Origin: Berkiella sp964496435
GTDB taxonomy: Bacteria > Pseudomonadota > Gammaproteobacteria > Berkiellales > Berkiellaceae
DNA length: 64,000 nt
Assembly (NCBI GenBank): GCA_964496435.1
Contig: CAZBZP010000007.1
Coordinates: forward strand, 58,046-122,045
Direction: 5' to 3'
In this document: piece by piece, positions 8,144-16,664 of the stretch
Position numbering within the stretch: position 1 is the stretch's first letter
How the letters are laid out: every line of letters starts with the position of its first letter
Notes under the pieces: generated by a model
Told to the model about the DNA's origin: nothing
What the model saw: only the letters and a program-made list of their open reading frames with translations
The model's database searches: none
Position numbers and translations under genes: made by a program

Positions 8144-10549
8144 TTATTTGTCATGTAGGGATTTGGCTAAAAATAGCCATGTTTCTAATACGGTGTCAGG
8201 ATTTAAGGAAACACTATCAATACCCTGCTCTACCAACCATAAGGCAAGATCAGGGTGATCAGAAGGACCTTGACCGCAAATTCCGATATATTTTCCTTGT
8301 TTTTTACACTCTTGAATGGCTTTTTCCATGAGGTATTTAACAGCGGCATTGCGCTCATCAAAAGAGCCCGCCACGATACCAGAGTCTCTGTCTAAACCTA
8401 AGGTTAGCTGTGTTAAATCGTTAGATCCGATGGAGAAACCATCAAAAAGGTTCAGAAATTCATTTGCTAAAATAGCATTTGAAGGCAATTCACACATCAT
8501 GATGACACGTAAACCAGCATCACCTCTTTTCAGGCCATTTTCTGCCATGACTTCAAGCACGCTCATTGCTTCATCCACTGTACGCACAAAGGGAATCATC
8601 ACTTCAACATTGCTGAGCCCCATTGTTTCACGTACATAACGAATAGCCTCACATTCCAAAGCAAAACAAGCTTTAAAGCTGGGCGCAGCATAACGAGATG
8701 CGCCTCGAAAGCCTATCATGGGATTTTCTTCTTTGGGCTCAAATTTATCGCCTCCCAACAAATTGGCGTATTCATTGGATTTAAAATCTGAGAAACGCAC
8801 AATCACTTTATGGGGATGAAATGCACAAGCAAGGGTTGAGATCCCTTCAATCAATTTTTCAACATAAAAAGCCCTTGGGTTTGCATAACCTTGGCAACGC
8901 TTTGCAATTTGATTTTTAAGCTTTTCATCTAAAGTATCAAATTGTAAACAAGCATTAGGATGCACACCAATCATTTGACTGATAATAAATTCTAAACGCG
9001 CCAATCCAATACCTGCATTGGGGAGCGATTGAAAATCAAAGGCCCTATCAGGATTAGCGACATTCATCATTATTTTAAAGGGAATAGCTGGCATATTGCC
9101 TAATTCTATCTTCTTTATTTCAAATGGTAATTTGCCTTCATAAACAAACCCCACATCGCCTTGGGCACAACTGACGGTGACCTCAGTGCCATCGATGATT
9201 TCTTTGGTGGCATTATGCGTGCCAACAACGGCAGGGATCCCAAGTTCACGCGCAATGATGGCTGCATGGCAAGTACGCCCACCACGATTGGTGACAATAG
9301 CAGCAGCACGTTTCATAATCGGTTCCCAATCAGGGTCGGTCATATCTGCAATTAAAACATCACCCGGCTGCAATTTATCCATTTCTTCAATGTCTTTGAT
9401 GATTCTGGCAGTGCCCGCCCCAATGCGCTGACCAATACTACGGCCTTCGATTAAAACCTTACTTTCTTTTTGTAAATGATAACGTTCCATTACTTGAGAT
9501 TTAGCGCGACTTTTTACTGTTTCAGGACGTGCTTGAACAATATAAATTTGATTATCAAGACCATCTTTAGCCCATTCAATATCCATGGGGCGGCCATAGT
9601 GCTTTTCAATGATAATGGCTTGTTCTGCTAAAGCTTGCGCCTCAGAATCTGTTAATGAAAAATGAGCTCTGTCATTCTCAGAAACATCTTCTTTGGTCAC
9701 TGCCGCATGGTTGCCAGGGGCAACACTTTCATCTACATAAACCATTTTGACTTGTTTAGAGCCTAAATTTCGACGAACAATGGCAGGTCTTTTAGCATTG
9801 AGCGTTGGCTTGTGCACATAAAATTCATCTGGATTGACGGCCCCTTGAACCACCATTTCACCTAGCCCATAGCTTGAGGTGATAAACACAACATCTTTAA
9901 AACCAGATTCGGTATCTAAGCTGAACATGACCCCGCTACTGGCCAAATCACTTCTGATCATCTTTTGAATACCAACAGAAAGCGCAATCTGACTGTGATC
10001 AAAACCATGATGAACACGATAGGCAATGGCTCTGTCGTTGAAAAGAGAAGCAAACACATGCTTCATGGCGCTTAAGATATTATCTAAGCCACGAATATTT
10101 AAAAATGTTTCTTGCTGACCTGCAAAGGACGCTTCAGGTAAATCTTCAGCTGTGGCAGATGAGCGCACGGCGACAGCGCAAAATTCATCACCTTGACATA
10201 ATTCTTCATAAGCTGCGTGAACCGCGTCAATTAATTCAGATTGAAAAGGAGAATCGATAATACGTTCCCGTATGCGCTGACCTGTTTTTTTAAGAAGGCT
10301 AACGTTATCGACATCCAAATCTTTGAGTAAATCGTATATTTCTTCAGTGAGGCCGTTTTGTTTCAAAAATTCACGATAGGCAAAGCTGGTGGTTGCAAAA
10401 CCATTGGGGACTTTCACACCAACCGCAGTGAGGTTACATATCATCTCACCTAAGGAAGCGTTCTTACCACCTACTTTCTCCACATCTTTGATGCTTAGCT
10501 TGCTAAATGGGATAACATATCCGACTTTAATATCTGCCTCTACTGACAT
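8144..10549 (-). CDS. ppsA: Phosphoenolpyruvate synthase
   Basis: A cytosolic enzyme of about 801 residues (E. coli PpsA is 792) that converts pyruvate and ATP to PEP, AMP and phosphate, the entry step of gluconeogenesis from pyruvate. Seen in order: N-terminal ATP-grasp part (GGKNASLGEM, AVRSSATAEDLPEASFAGQ), the swivelling phosphohistidine domain with GGRTCHAAIIARELGIPAVVG-like motif and its catalytic His, and the C-terminal TIM barrel (IGFRGASRY, CGQGPSDHPDLA). I chose ATG 10549 because GGAGG lies five bases upstream; an ATG 18 bases earlier would put that site inside the coding region. The gene is divergent from ppsR, which encodes its regulator. Confidence 0.97.
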   Translation of the reverse strand: MSVEADIKVGYVIPFSKLSIKDVEKVGGKNASLGEMICNLTAVGVKVPNGFATTSFAYREFLKQNGLTEEIYDLLKDLDVDNVSLLKKTGQRIRERIIDSPFQSELIDAVHAAYEELCQGDEFCAVAVRSSATAEDLPEASFAGQQETFLNIRGLDNILSAMKHVFASLFNDRAIAYRVHHGFDHSQIALSVGIQKMIRSDLASSGVMFSLDTESGFKDVVFITSSYGLGEMVVQGAVNPDEFYVHKPTLNAKRPAIVRRNLGSKQVKMVYVDESVAPGNHAAVTKEDVSENDRAHFSLTDSEAQALAEQAIIIEKHYGRPMDIEWAKDGLDNQIYIVQARPETVKSRAKSQVMERYHLQKESKVLIEGRSIGQRIGAGTARIIKDIEEMDKLQPGDVLIADMTDPDWEPIMKRAAAIVTNRGGRTCHAAIIARELGIPAVVGTHNATKEIIDGTEVTVSCAQGDVGFVYEGKLPFEIKKIELGNMPAIPFKIMMNVANPDRAFDFQSLPNAGIGLARLEFIISQMIGVHPNACLQFDTLDEKLKNQIAKRCQGYANPRAFYVEKLIEGISTLACAFHPHKVIVRFSDFKSNEYANLLGGDKFEPKEENPMIGFRGASRYAAPSFKACFALECEAIRYVRETMGLSNVEVMIPFVRTVDEAMSVLEVMAENGLKRGDAGLRVIMMCELPSNAILANEFLNLFDGFSIGSNDLTQLTLGLDRDSGIVAGSFDERNAAVKYLMEKAIQECKKQGKYIGICGQGPSDHPDLALWLVEQGIDSVSLNPDTVLETWLFLAKSLHDK

Positions 10550-10592
10550 GCTGCCTCCAATAAACACCTAAAATTTAAAAAATATTTTGTAC

Positions 10593-10598
10593 ATTATA
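10593..10598 (-). promoter_or_regulatory. Likely -10 element of ppsA
   Basis: A perfect TATAAT on the minus strand, about 43 bases before the ppsA start. No convincing -35 is seen at the right distance; that position lies at the edge of the palindromic repeat shared with the ppiD upstream region. Confidence 0.45.
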
Positions 10599-10615
10599 CT
10601 CGAACCATTTTACAT

Positions 10616-10710
10616 TTAGGCGAGGCGCCAAGCGAATGAATCCCCAGGCGTGTACGCTTTGGTACATAACTGGGGTGAAAGAGCATAGGCAACAATGCAT
10701 AAATGGAAAA
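10616..10710 (+). repeat. Palindromic intergenic repeat, copy 1 (upstream of ppsR)
   Basis: About 95 bases matching 63646-63741 (minus strand) at roughly nine bases in ten. The core has nested symmetry: CCCCAG, a 3-base gap, TGTAC, loop GCTTTG, GTACA, a 3-base gap, CTGGGG. Both stem steps are unchanged between the two copies, while differences fall in gaps and flanks. It ends about 10 bases before the ppsR ATG, so it lies in the ppsR leader or promoter. Confidence 0.85.
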
Positions 10711-10722
10711 TGGAAAGAGTAT

Positions 10723-11538
10723 ATGAAACGACGCGTCGTCTTTTTCATCTCTGATAGAACCGGTATAACGGCTGAAAACCTTGGTTTAAGTTTACTTTCA
10801 CAATTTGAAGGTATTCACTTTACCCAAATCACTTTACCATTTGTTGATTCTATCGAAAAAGCCACTGATGCCACAAATCGAATTAACACCAGTATCTCAG
10901 CTGATGGACATAAACCGATTGTTTTTGCCACGATAGTCAATCAGGAAATCCGAAGAATACTGCAGGGCAGCAATTGCTGCTATCTCGACTTTTTCCAAAC
11001 CTTTATCCCCACACTTGAAGATGAATTTAGCACACATTCAGTCAGTATCATGGGTAAAAGCCATGGTGTAAGCCATGCTTATAATGCACGTATTGGTGCC
11101 GTTGATTTTGCTTTGAATTATGATGATGGCGCACGCACCAATGGCTATGACTCAGCAGATGTGATTTTAATTGGTGTTTCTCGCTGTGGTAAAACACCAA
11201 CCAGTTTATATTTAGCCATGCAATTTGGCATAAGGGCTGCAAATTATCCCCTTACTGAAGAAGATCTGGAAGGCGGTGCATTACCCAAAGCCTTGCGCGC
11301 TCATCATTCAAAACTTTTTGGTCTCACCATTGATGCTAAACGTTTACATGCAATTAGAACAGGTAGAAGCCCTGACAGCCGTTATGCAACGCTAGCGCAA
11401 TGCGAACACGAGGTTAAGGTCGTTGAACATATTTTTGATCAAGAAGGTATCCCCTACTTAAGCTCAACTGATTTATCCATCGAAGAAATTGCAACCAAAT
11501 TAATGGTGATCACTGGCATTAAACGACGTTTACGCTAA
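10723..11538 (+). CDS. ppsR: PEP synthetase regulatory protein (bifunctional kinase/pyrophosphorylase)
   Basis: A 271-residue cytosolic protein (E. coli PpsR is 277). It inactivates PpsA by ADP-dependent phosphorylation of a Thr next to the catalytic His and reactivates it by Pi-dependent dephosphorylation. Seen: the N-terminal opening RRVVFFISDRTGITAENLG typical of the family and the P-loop GVSRCGKT at residues 151-158. ATG 10723 follows GAAAGAG. A longer frame opens at ATG 10636, but those 29 extra codons lie inside an intergenic repeat and do not resemble the family. It is divergent from its target ppsA, as in enterobacteria. Confidence 0.95.
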   Translation: MKRRVVFFISDRTGITAENLGLSLLSQFEGIHFTQITLPFVDSIEKATDATNRINTSISADGHKPIVFATIVNQEIRRILQGSNCCYLDFFQTFIPTLEDEFSTHSVSIMGKSHGVSHAYNARIGAVDFALNYDDGARTNGYDSADVILIGVSRCGKTPTSLYLAMQFGIRAANYPLTEEDLEGGALPKALRAHHSKLFGLTIDAKRLHAIRTGRSPDSRYATLAQCEHEVKVVEHIFDQEGIPYLSSTDLSIEEIATKLMVITGIKRRLR

Positions 11539-11554
11539 ATAAAGGATAAGGGGA

Positions 11555-13012
11555 TTAAATATTTCGCTGCTTTTTGCTACGCGGTTCAACTTGCTTTGGT
11601 GTTTTATTACTGCTTAATTTTGCAAAAAATCCCTTTGCTTCTTTCTTATGAATAATGGCATTTTTATAAGTAGACAACTGATTATCTAAAGGCTTTTTGA
11701 ATCGCACAGATTCTTGATCAACTTTTGGTTGATTATTTAGCACTTTATTAAATTCTTTAACACTTTCTTTTAAATGTTTATTTGTCATAAAGCTACTCGG
11801 ATTTGCATTTTGTTGTGCTTTTTGTATAAGCGCTTTGACTTGCTCCATTTCATGTGGCTCGGGCAACCATGCTTTATCACCATTAGGACCTCTTTTGGCG
11901 TGAAATACTGCTAATCTAAGAAGTTCATCAACATTTTGCACCTTAAACTTCCCTGGTTGTTTATTAAGATTTTGCGCCTCAACAAAGTGATGCAAATGTT
12001 GCAAAAAAGGACTGGGTTGTTGCGGTTTTTTATCGAGTATCGTTCCCATTTCTTCAAGTATAGGCGCTAATTCTTTTGCTAATGCCGGGTTTTTTCTCAT
12101 TTGGCTGTTCAATTCAATAGCAATATTGAGCATGACCGTTCTCAACTCAGGACGTTGTGCGGGGTTAGGTTCTAACATATGAAACCATATTTCTTGTGGA
12201 ATTTTGAAATCTAATCGAAATGTCATACCTAAAGCATAAATATCTGAGGCACAGGAAAAGGGAACCTTCGCGTTGTCCTTGGAATTCAATTCTGGCGCCA
12301 TAAACATATCAGTGCCTTTGCGATAATCCATCACTACTTGCTCTCCAGCTGCTGGCAGCTGCATAGATAGCCCATAATCTATCGCAGATACCACCACTGC
12401 ATGACCGTTTATATCAGCCATGAGGTTTGCTGATTTAATATCAGCATGTATAATCCCTTTTTCATGTAATTCATCAATAGCCTTACATGCTCTAAATGCG
12501 GCAACAAGCTGTTGGGTTTGCGTTAATTGTACATCCTTGGATGACACAAGAAGATGTTTTTCTAAATCTTTTCCTTTTACTAATTGCATTACGGTATAAA
12601 GTTTTGTATCAGAGCCTTTAAATTTAGTTTGTAGTTTTCTTTGTGCCTCCCCTATATAAAGACCACAGATTTTGGCGATTCTGGCTTCTGCATCTTGCTC
12701 ACCTCTTAGCCCTCTGCCCTCAACTTTAACTGCAAAATTTTCGCCATTTTCATTTTGAACCACTTTTACCTTACCAAAACCACCTGCACCAAGGTAACCC
12801 TGCTTTTCTTCAAAACTTTTGGTATTAGCCATGGCAAATATTTGAGGGGGATTACCTGGAATTTCTATAAAGGAATGTTGTGTTTGAGAGCCTTGTGGTC
12901 TAGGCATCTTGGCTTGTCTTTGATTTTGAGGAAGGCTGCGCTGACGCTCAAAAAATGCTTTTGCATCCCGCCATTCTTCTTCACTAACATTGAGGATCCC
13001 TGGTGTTGGCAT
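11555..13012 (-). CDS. Eukaryotic-like Ser/Thr protein kinase, probable effector
   Basis: About 485 residues; numbering here counts from the in-frame TTG at 13024. Kinase signatures in order: glycine loop GAGGFGKV (79-86), AVKVE with the ATP-binding Lys100, HADIKSANL (D195, K197, N200; HRD changed to HAD), DYG 216-218 in place of DFG, and APE 243-245. Key catalytic residues are all present, so it is probably active. It lacks the PASTA repeats and membrane segment of ordinary bacterial Hanks-type kinases. The C-terminal 200 residues are Lys/Gln rich with no known domain. I chose ATG 13012, which has GGTGG upstream. It lies about 85 bases after prpD on the same strand and converges on ppsR. Host-directed role inferred. 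Confidence 0.87.
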   Translation of the reverse strand: MPTPGILNVSEEEWRDAKAFFERQRSLPQNQRQAKMPRPQGSQTQHSFIEIPGNPPQIFAMANTKSFEEKQGYLGAGGFGKVKVVQNENGENFAVKVEGRGLRGEQDAEARIAKICGLYIGEAQRKLQTKFKGSDTKLYTVMQLVKGKDLEKHLLVSSKDVQLTQTQQLVAAFRACKAIDELHEKGIIHADIKSANLMADINGHAVVVSAIDYGLSMQLPAAGEQVVMDYRKGTDMFMAPELNSKDNAKVPFSCASDIYALGMTFRLDFKIPQEIWFHMLEPNPAQRPELRTVMLNIAIELNSQMRKNPALAKELAPILEEMGTILDKKPQQPSPFLQHLHHFVEAQNLNKQPGKFKVQNVDELLRLAVFHAKRGPNGDKAWLPEPHEMEQVKALIQKAQQNANPSSFMTNKHLKESVKEFNKVLNNQPKVDQESVRFKKPLDNQLSTYKNAIIHKKEAKGFFAKLSSNKTPKQVEPRSKKQRNI

Positions 13013-13097
13013 AGCACCACCCAATAGTACTTTAACTATACTATTTAATTAGATGCTAATGCCCACTTTTAGTTCAATCGCTTTGGCTGCATATACG

Positions 13098-14534
13098 CTA
13101 ATTGACTAAAATGCTCACTAAATCAGAGACCTTCATATCTAAGAGCTTTGCATCATTTTTGAATAATGCAATCAACTGTTCTGTTTTTGCTTTATCAAAA
13201 TGCGTTAACAAGTTTTTCTCACATTTTTCCCATAATAAAGGTATACCTTCACTACGTCGACGTTTGTGCCCTAAGGGATATTCGCATTCTTCAGTGATTA
13301 TGCTGCCATCATTAAAGGTGATTTCTAAACGATTGGCTATAGAGCGCTTATCTGCGTCTAAATAATCCTTACTGTATTGAGGATTTTCACTCACTTGCAT
13401 TTTGTCGCGTACTTGATCAATTTGTGAGTCGCTCGCCCGCTTTTCTTCATAAGAATCAGCTGTCAATGTGCCATCAATCAGGGCGCAGGCCACCATATAT
13501 TGAAGACAATGATCTCTATCTGCGGGGTTATGTAAGGGGCCCGTTTTATTGATAATGCGCATAGCTGCTTGATGGGTGGAAATCTCTATTTTTTCAATTT
13601 CACTTATTCTTCCCTTGCATGCCTCATGTAATTTAAGCGCACATTCTACCGCTGTCTGTGCGTGAAACTCTGCAGGATAAGCAATTTTGAATAAAATATT
13701 TTCCATACAATAGCTTTCTAGTTTTCTGGCAAAAGAAAGTGACTTTCCTTTAAAGAGAACATCTTGAAAGCCCCATTGTTTTGCTGTTAAGGCTGAAGGG
13801 TAACCCATCTCACCTTGTAGGGTCATCATCGCTAAACGCAATCCACGGCTACTCGCATCCCCTGCTGCCCATGATTTACGCGAACCTGTATTAGGTGCAT
13901 GACGATAGGTGCGTAAACTTTGGCCATCAATCCAAGCTTGGGATAAGGCTGCTAATATTTGCTCTTTATTCCCACCCAGCAGTTTAGTAGCGACCCCACA
14001 ACTGGCGACCTTCACTAATACAACATGATCAAGCCCAACTTGATTGAAACTATTTTCAAGTGCCAAAATGCCTTGAATTTCATAGGCGCGGATCATGGCG
14101 TCTAAAAGATCTTTGATGCTTACTTTCGCCTGTGGATATTCATGCGGCCTTCTTGCCATAAAATCCATGACAGCGAGTAGCGCGCCTAAATTATCTGAAG
14201 GATGCCCCCATTCAGCGGCTAACCAAGTGTCATTGTAATCCAACCAACGAATGAGTGTGCCAGTATCAAAAGCTGCTTTTAGGGGATCTAATTCAAAGGA
14301 GGTGCCAAGCACACGCGCTCCTTGTTCGATAGACATACCACTGACCACAGGACCTAACAATTTGGTGCAAGCAGGATAAGATAGCGCCAAAATGGCGCAC
14401 CCTATACTATCGATTAAACAATATTTTGCCGTTTCAAAAGCGCTTTGGCTGTTAATAGGCGTATCGACAATATAATCTGCAAGACTTTGTAAGGCACTAT
14501 CAAAAGGCGGACGTATGTTTGCTTGGCTTGTCAT
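13098..14534 (-). CDS. prpD: 2-methylcitrate dehydratase
   Basis: A 478-residue cytosolic enzyme of the MmgE/PrpD family that dehydrates 2-methylcitrate to 2-methylaconitate in the methylcitrate cycle. Recognisable blocks include GCAILALSYPACTKLLGP, the segment WLDYNDTWLAAEWGHPSDN, GSRKSWAAGDASSRG and FKIAYPAEFHAQTAVE. I chose ATG 14534 because GAGGTAAAG directly precedes it; the frame is open 12 codons further. It follows prpC by 13 bases in the same direction, so prpB, prpC and prpD form one operon. No acnD or prpF is seen, consistent with use of the PrpD-type dehydratase. Confidence 0.95.
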   Translation of the reverse strand: MTSQANIRPPFDSALQSLADYIVDTPINSQSAFETAKYCLIDSIGCAILALSYPACTKLLGPVVSGMSIEQGARVLGTSFELDPLKAAFDTGTLIRWLDYNDTWLAAEWGHPSDNLGALLAVMDFMARRPHEYPQAKVSIKDLLDAMIRAYEIQGILALENSFNQVGLDHVVLVKVASCGVATKLLGGNKEQILAALSQAWIDGQSLRTYRHAPNTGSRKSWAAGDASSRGLRLAMMTLQGEMGYPSALTAKQWGFQDVLFKGKSLSFARKLESYCMENILFKIAYPAEFHAQTAVECALKLHEACKGRISEIEKIEISTHQAAMRIINKTGPLHNPADRDHCLQYMVACALIDGTLTADSYEEKRASDSQIDQVRDKMQVSENPQYSKDYLDADKRSIANRLEITFNDGSIITEECEYPLGHKRRRSEGIPLLWEKCEKNLLTHFDKAKTEQLIALFKNDAKLLDMKVSDLVSILVN

Positions 14535-14547
14535 CTTTACCTCAAAA

Positions 14548-15690
14548 TTAGCGATCTTCGATTGCCACAAATGATTGTGGTTCTGGGCCGATATAATCTG
14601 CTGAAGGCCTAATCAATTTATTATTGCTGCGTTGTTCAATGCAATGCGCAACCCAACCGGTGGTGCGTGATATAACAAAAATAGGCGTAAACATGCTGGT
14701 TGGGATCCCGCAGAAATGATAGGCCGTTGCGCTATAAAAATCTAAATTTGGGAATAATTTCTTTTGATCCCACATGAGTCTTTCAATGCGCTCAGAAACC
14801 GAAAAGAGTTTTTTATCGCCCAACATATCACTTAAGGCTTTTGATTGCGTTTTGATAATATCCGAGCGTGGATCGTTCACCGTATATACGCGATGACCAA
14901 AACCCATGATAAGTTCTTTGTTTTCTAATTTTTTCAAAAGGCCTTTTTCTGCTGCATCCGCTGAGTCATATTGTTCAACCAGCGCCATTGCCGCTTCATT
15001 GGCACCACCATGTAAGGGGCCTCTTAATGTGCCAATAGCAGCAGTAAGGGCAGAATAGATATCCGATAAAGTCGCCGTGCACACCCTTGCTGCAAAAGTG
15101 GAGGCATTAAATTCATGTTCAGCATAAAGGATTAGTGATATATCCATTGTTTTAATCATGAGTCGCGATAATACAGCTGAACTATCAAATTGCTTGCCAT
15201 GTAATAACTTTAAAAAATACTCAGCAAGAGAATGAAAATCTATCATTACATCTAAACGCTGACCTGATAAGTGAAAGTGATGCCAATACAATAAGGCTGC
15301 AGGAAATAATACCAATAGTCTGTCAGCGATATCTTTGGAGTTGTGTTCTTTATTTTCTGGCTCTAATGTTCCTAAAAGCGAACAAGCTGTTCTAAGCACA
15401 TCCATAGGGTGTGTTGAAGCTGGCATGCTTTCAAGCACTGCCGTCATTTGGGGTGGCAAACCGCGCAATGATTTGAGTTTTTGTTTATATTGTTTTAATT
15501 CTTGTGAAGTTGGCAATGAACCATAGATTAATAAATATGCTACTTCTTCAAAAGTAGCACGGGCTGTTAAATCAACAACCGAGTATCCACGATAATGTAA
15601 ACTGCTGCCAGTGTGGCCTACTGTGCATATCGCGGTTTGACCTGCAACAACGCCTGCTAAACCGCCTCCTTTACTTACCGTCATGCTCAT
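14548..15690 (-). CDS. prpC: 2-methylcitrate synthase
   Basis: A 380-residue citrate-synthase-fold enzyme that condenses propionyl-CoA with oxaloacetate. Seen: GPLHGGANEAA, the catalytic region GFGHRVYTVNDPRS and SATAYHFCGIPTSMFTPIF near the C-terminus. Its length fits PrpC rather than the longer gammaproteobacterial GltA. The start overlaps the end of prpB by about 20 bases. ATG 15684 has GGAG seven bases upstream and may be the real start rather than ATG 15690. Overlap and shared strand support translation coupled to prpB. Confidence 0.94.
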   Translation of the reverse strand: MSMTVSKGGGLAGVVAGQTAICTVGHTGSSLHYRGYSVVDLTARATFEEVAYLLIYGSLPTSQELKQYKQKLKSLRGLPPQMTAVLESMPASTHPMDVLRTACSLLGTLEPENKEHNSKDIADRLLVLFPAALLYWHHFHLSGQRLDVMIDFHSLAEYFLKLLHGKQFDSSAVLSRLMIKTMDISLILYAEHEFNASTFAARVCTATLSDIYSALTAAIGTLRGPLHGGANEAAMALVEQYDSADAAEKGLLKKLENKELIMGFGHRVYTVNDPRSDIIKTQSKALSDMLGDKKLFSVSERIERLMWDQKKLFPNLDFYSATAYHFCGIPTSMFTPIFVISRTTGWVAHCIEQRSNNKLIRPSADYIGPEPQSFVAIEDR

Positions 15691-16570
15691 GCTCCATTAG
15701 TTGGTTGTACTCATCTACTGCTTGCTCATATTGTTCATAATTTAAAAACTGGTATAAATCTTTGCGCGTTTGCATCATATCAAGCACTGATTCTTGGGTG
15801 CCATGTTGACGAATAGTGTTATAAACTCTAAGCGCAGCAGCATTCATCGCGCGAAAAGCACTTAAAGGATAGAGAATTAACGATACACCTGCTTTGGCGA
15901 GCTCATCTTTAGTAAACATAGGGGTTTTACCAAATTCGGTAATATTGGCAAGCACCGGAATCGATAAGGCTTTGCAGAATTTTGCACATTGTTCTAAGCT
16001 GGTAAGCGCTTCAACAAAGATGGCATCAGCCCCGGCTGCTTGATAGCTTAGCGCGCGCTTAAGGGCGGCTTCTTCACCTTCTACAGCGATTGCATCTGTT
16101 CTTGCCATCACTAAGAAAGAGTCATCAGCACGACCATCTAAGGCTGCTTTAATTTTTACAATCATTTCTTGGGTGCTGACTAATTGTTTGCCTTGACGAT
16201 GCCCACAGCGTTTGGCCTCTGTTTGATCTTCAATATGTGCACCAGCAGCCCCAGCTTGGGATAAAAGCTTAATGCTACGTTTCACATTTAAGGGGCTTCC
16301 CCAACCGGTGTCTGCATCCACTAACAAGGGTAAGTCGGTAGCATTAACTGTATTTTCAACGACATAAAGCACATCATTTAAGGAGGTCATGCCTAGATCA
16401 GGCATGCCAAAGTTGGCATTAGCAACGCCTGCACCTGAAAGATAAAGTGCTTTGAAGCCTGCGCTTTGGGCAAGCTTGGCCGCATAGGGATTGATAACGC
16501 CTGGGATCTGTAAAGGTTTTTCGTTTTGAATGGCTTGACGTAGTTTGAGCCCGGGATGATGATCCTTCAT
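15671..16570 (-). CDS. prpB: 2-methylisocitrate lyase
   Basis: A 299-residue TIM-barrel lyase of the isocitrate lyase/PEP mutase superfamily that splits 2-methylisocitrate into pyruvate and succinate. Signatures: YLSGAGVANANFGMPDLG, metal-binding LLVDADTGWG (D85, D87) and the active-site KRCGH loop (residues 120-124, Cys122). First gene of prpBCD. It starts about 95 bases after the APC permease stop on the same strand, with a large imperfect hairpin between them, so it may have its own control. Confidence 0.96.
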   Translation of the reverse strand: MKDHHPGLKLRQAIQNEKPLQIPGVINPYAAKLAQSAGFKALYLSGAGVANANFGMPDLGMTSLNDVLYVVENTVNATDLPLLVDADTGWGSPLNVKRSIKLLSQAGAAGAHIEDQTEAKRCGHRQGKQLVSTQEMIVKIKAALDGRADDSFLVMARTDAIAVEGEEAALKRALSYQAAGADAIFVEALTSLEQCAKFCKALSIPVLANITEFGKTPMFTKDELAKAGVSLILYPLSAFRAMNAAALRVYNTIRQHGTQESVLDMMQTRKDLYQFLNYEQYEQAVDEYNQLMEHEHDGK

Positions 16571-16589
16571 CGATGCTTTGTTCCTTAAC

Positions 16590-16635
16590 GTGGCTGTGTA
16601 AGCCTATTCTATAACGGCTTAGGCTTCACAACCAC
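16590..16635 (-). terminator. Hairpin between the permease gene and prpB
   Basis: Inverted repeat with arms of 14-15 bases (GTGGCTGTGTAAGCC at 16590-16604, GGCTTCACAACCAC at 16622-16635), two imperfections and a 17-base loop. No T-run follows on the minus strand, so a classic terminator is doubtful. It could be an attenuator or leader structure of prpBCD. Confidence 0.4.
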
Positions 16636-16664
16636 GAGAACATATTCTAATGTTGTTTAACTAC

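Noticed and set aside
10636..10722. 29-codon N-terminal extension of ppsR
   Set aside because: Lies within the palindromic repeat, does not match the family and has a worse start than ATG 10723.
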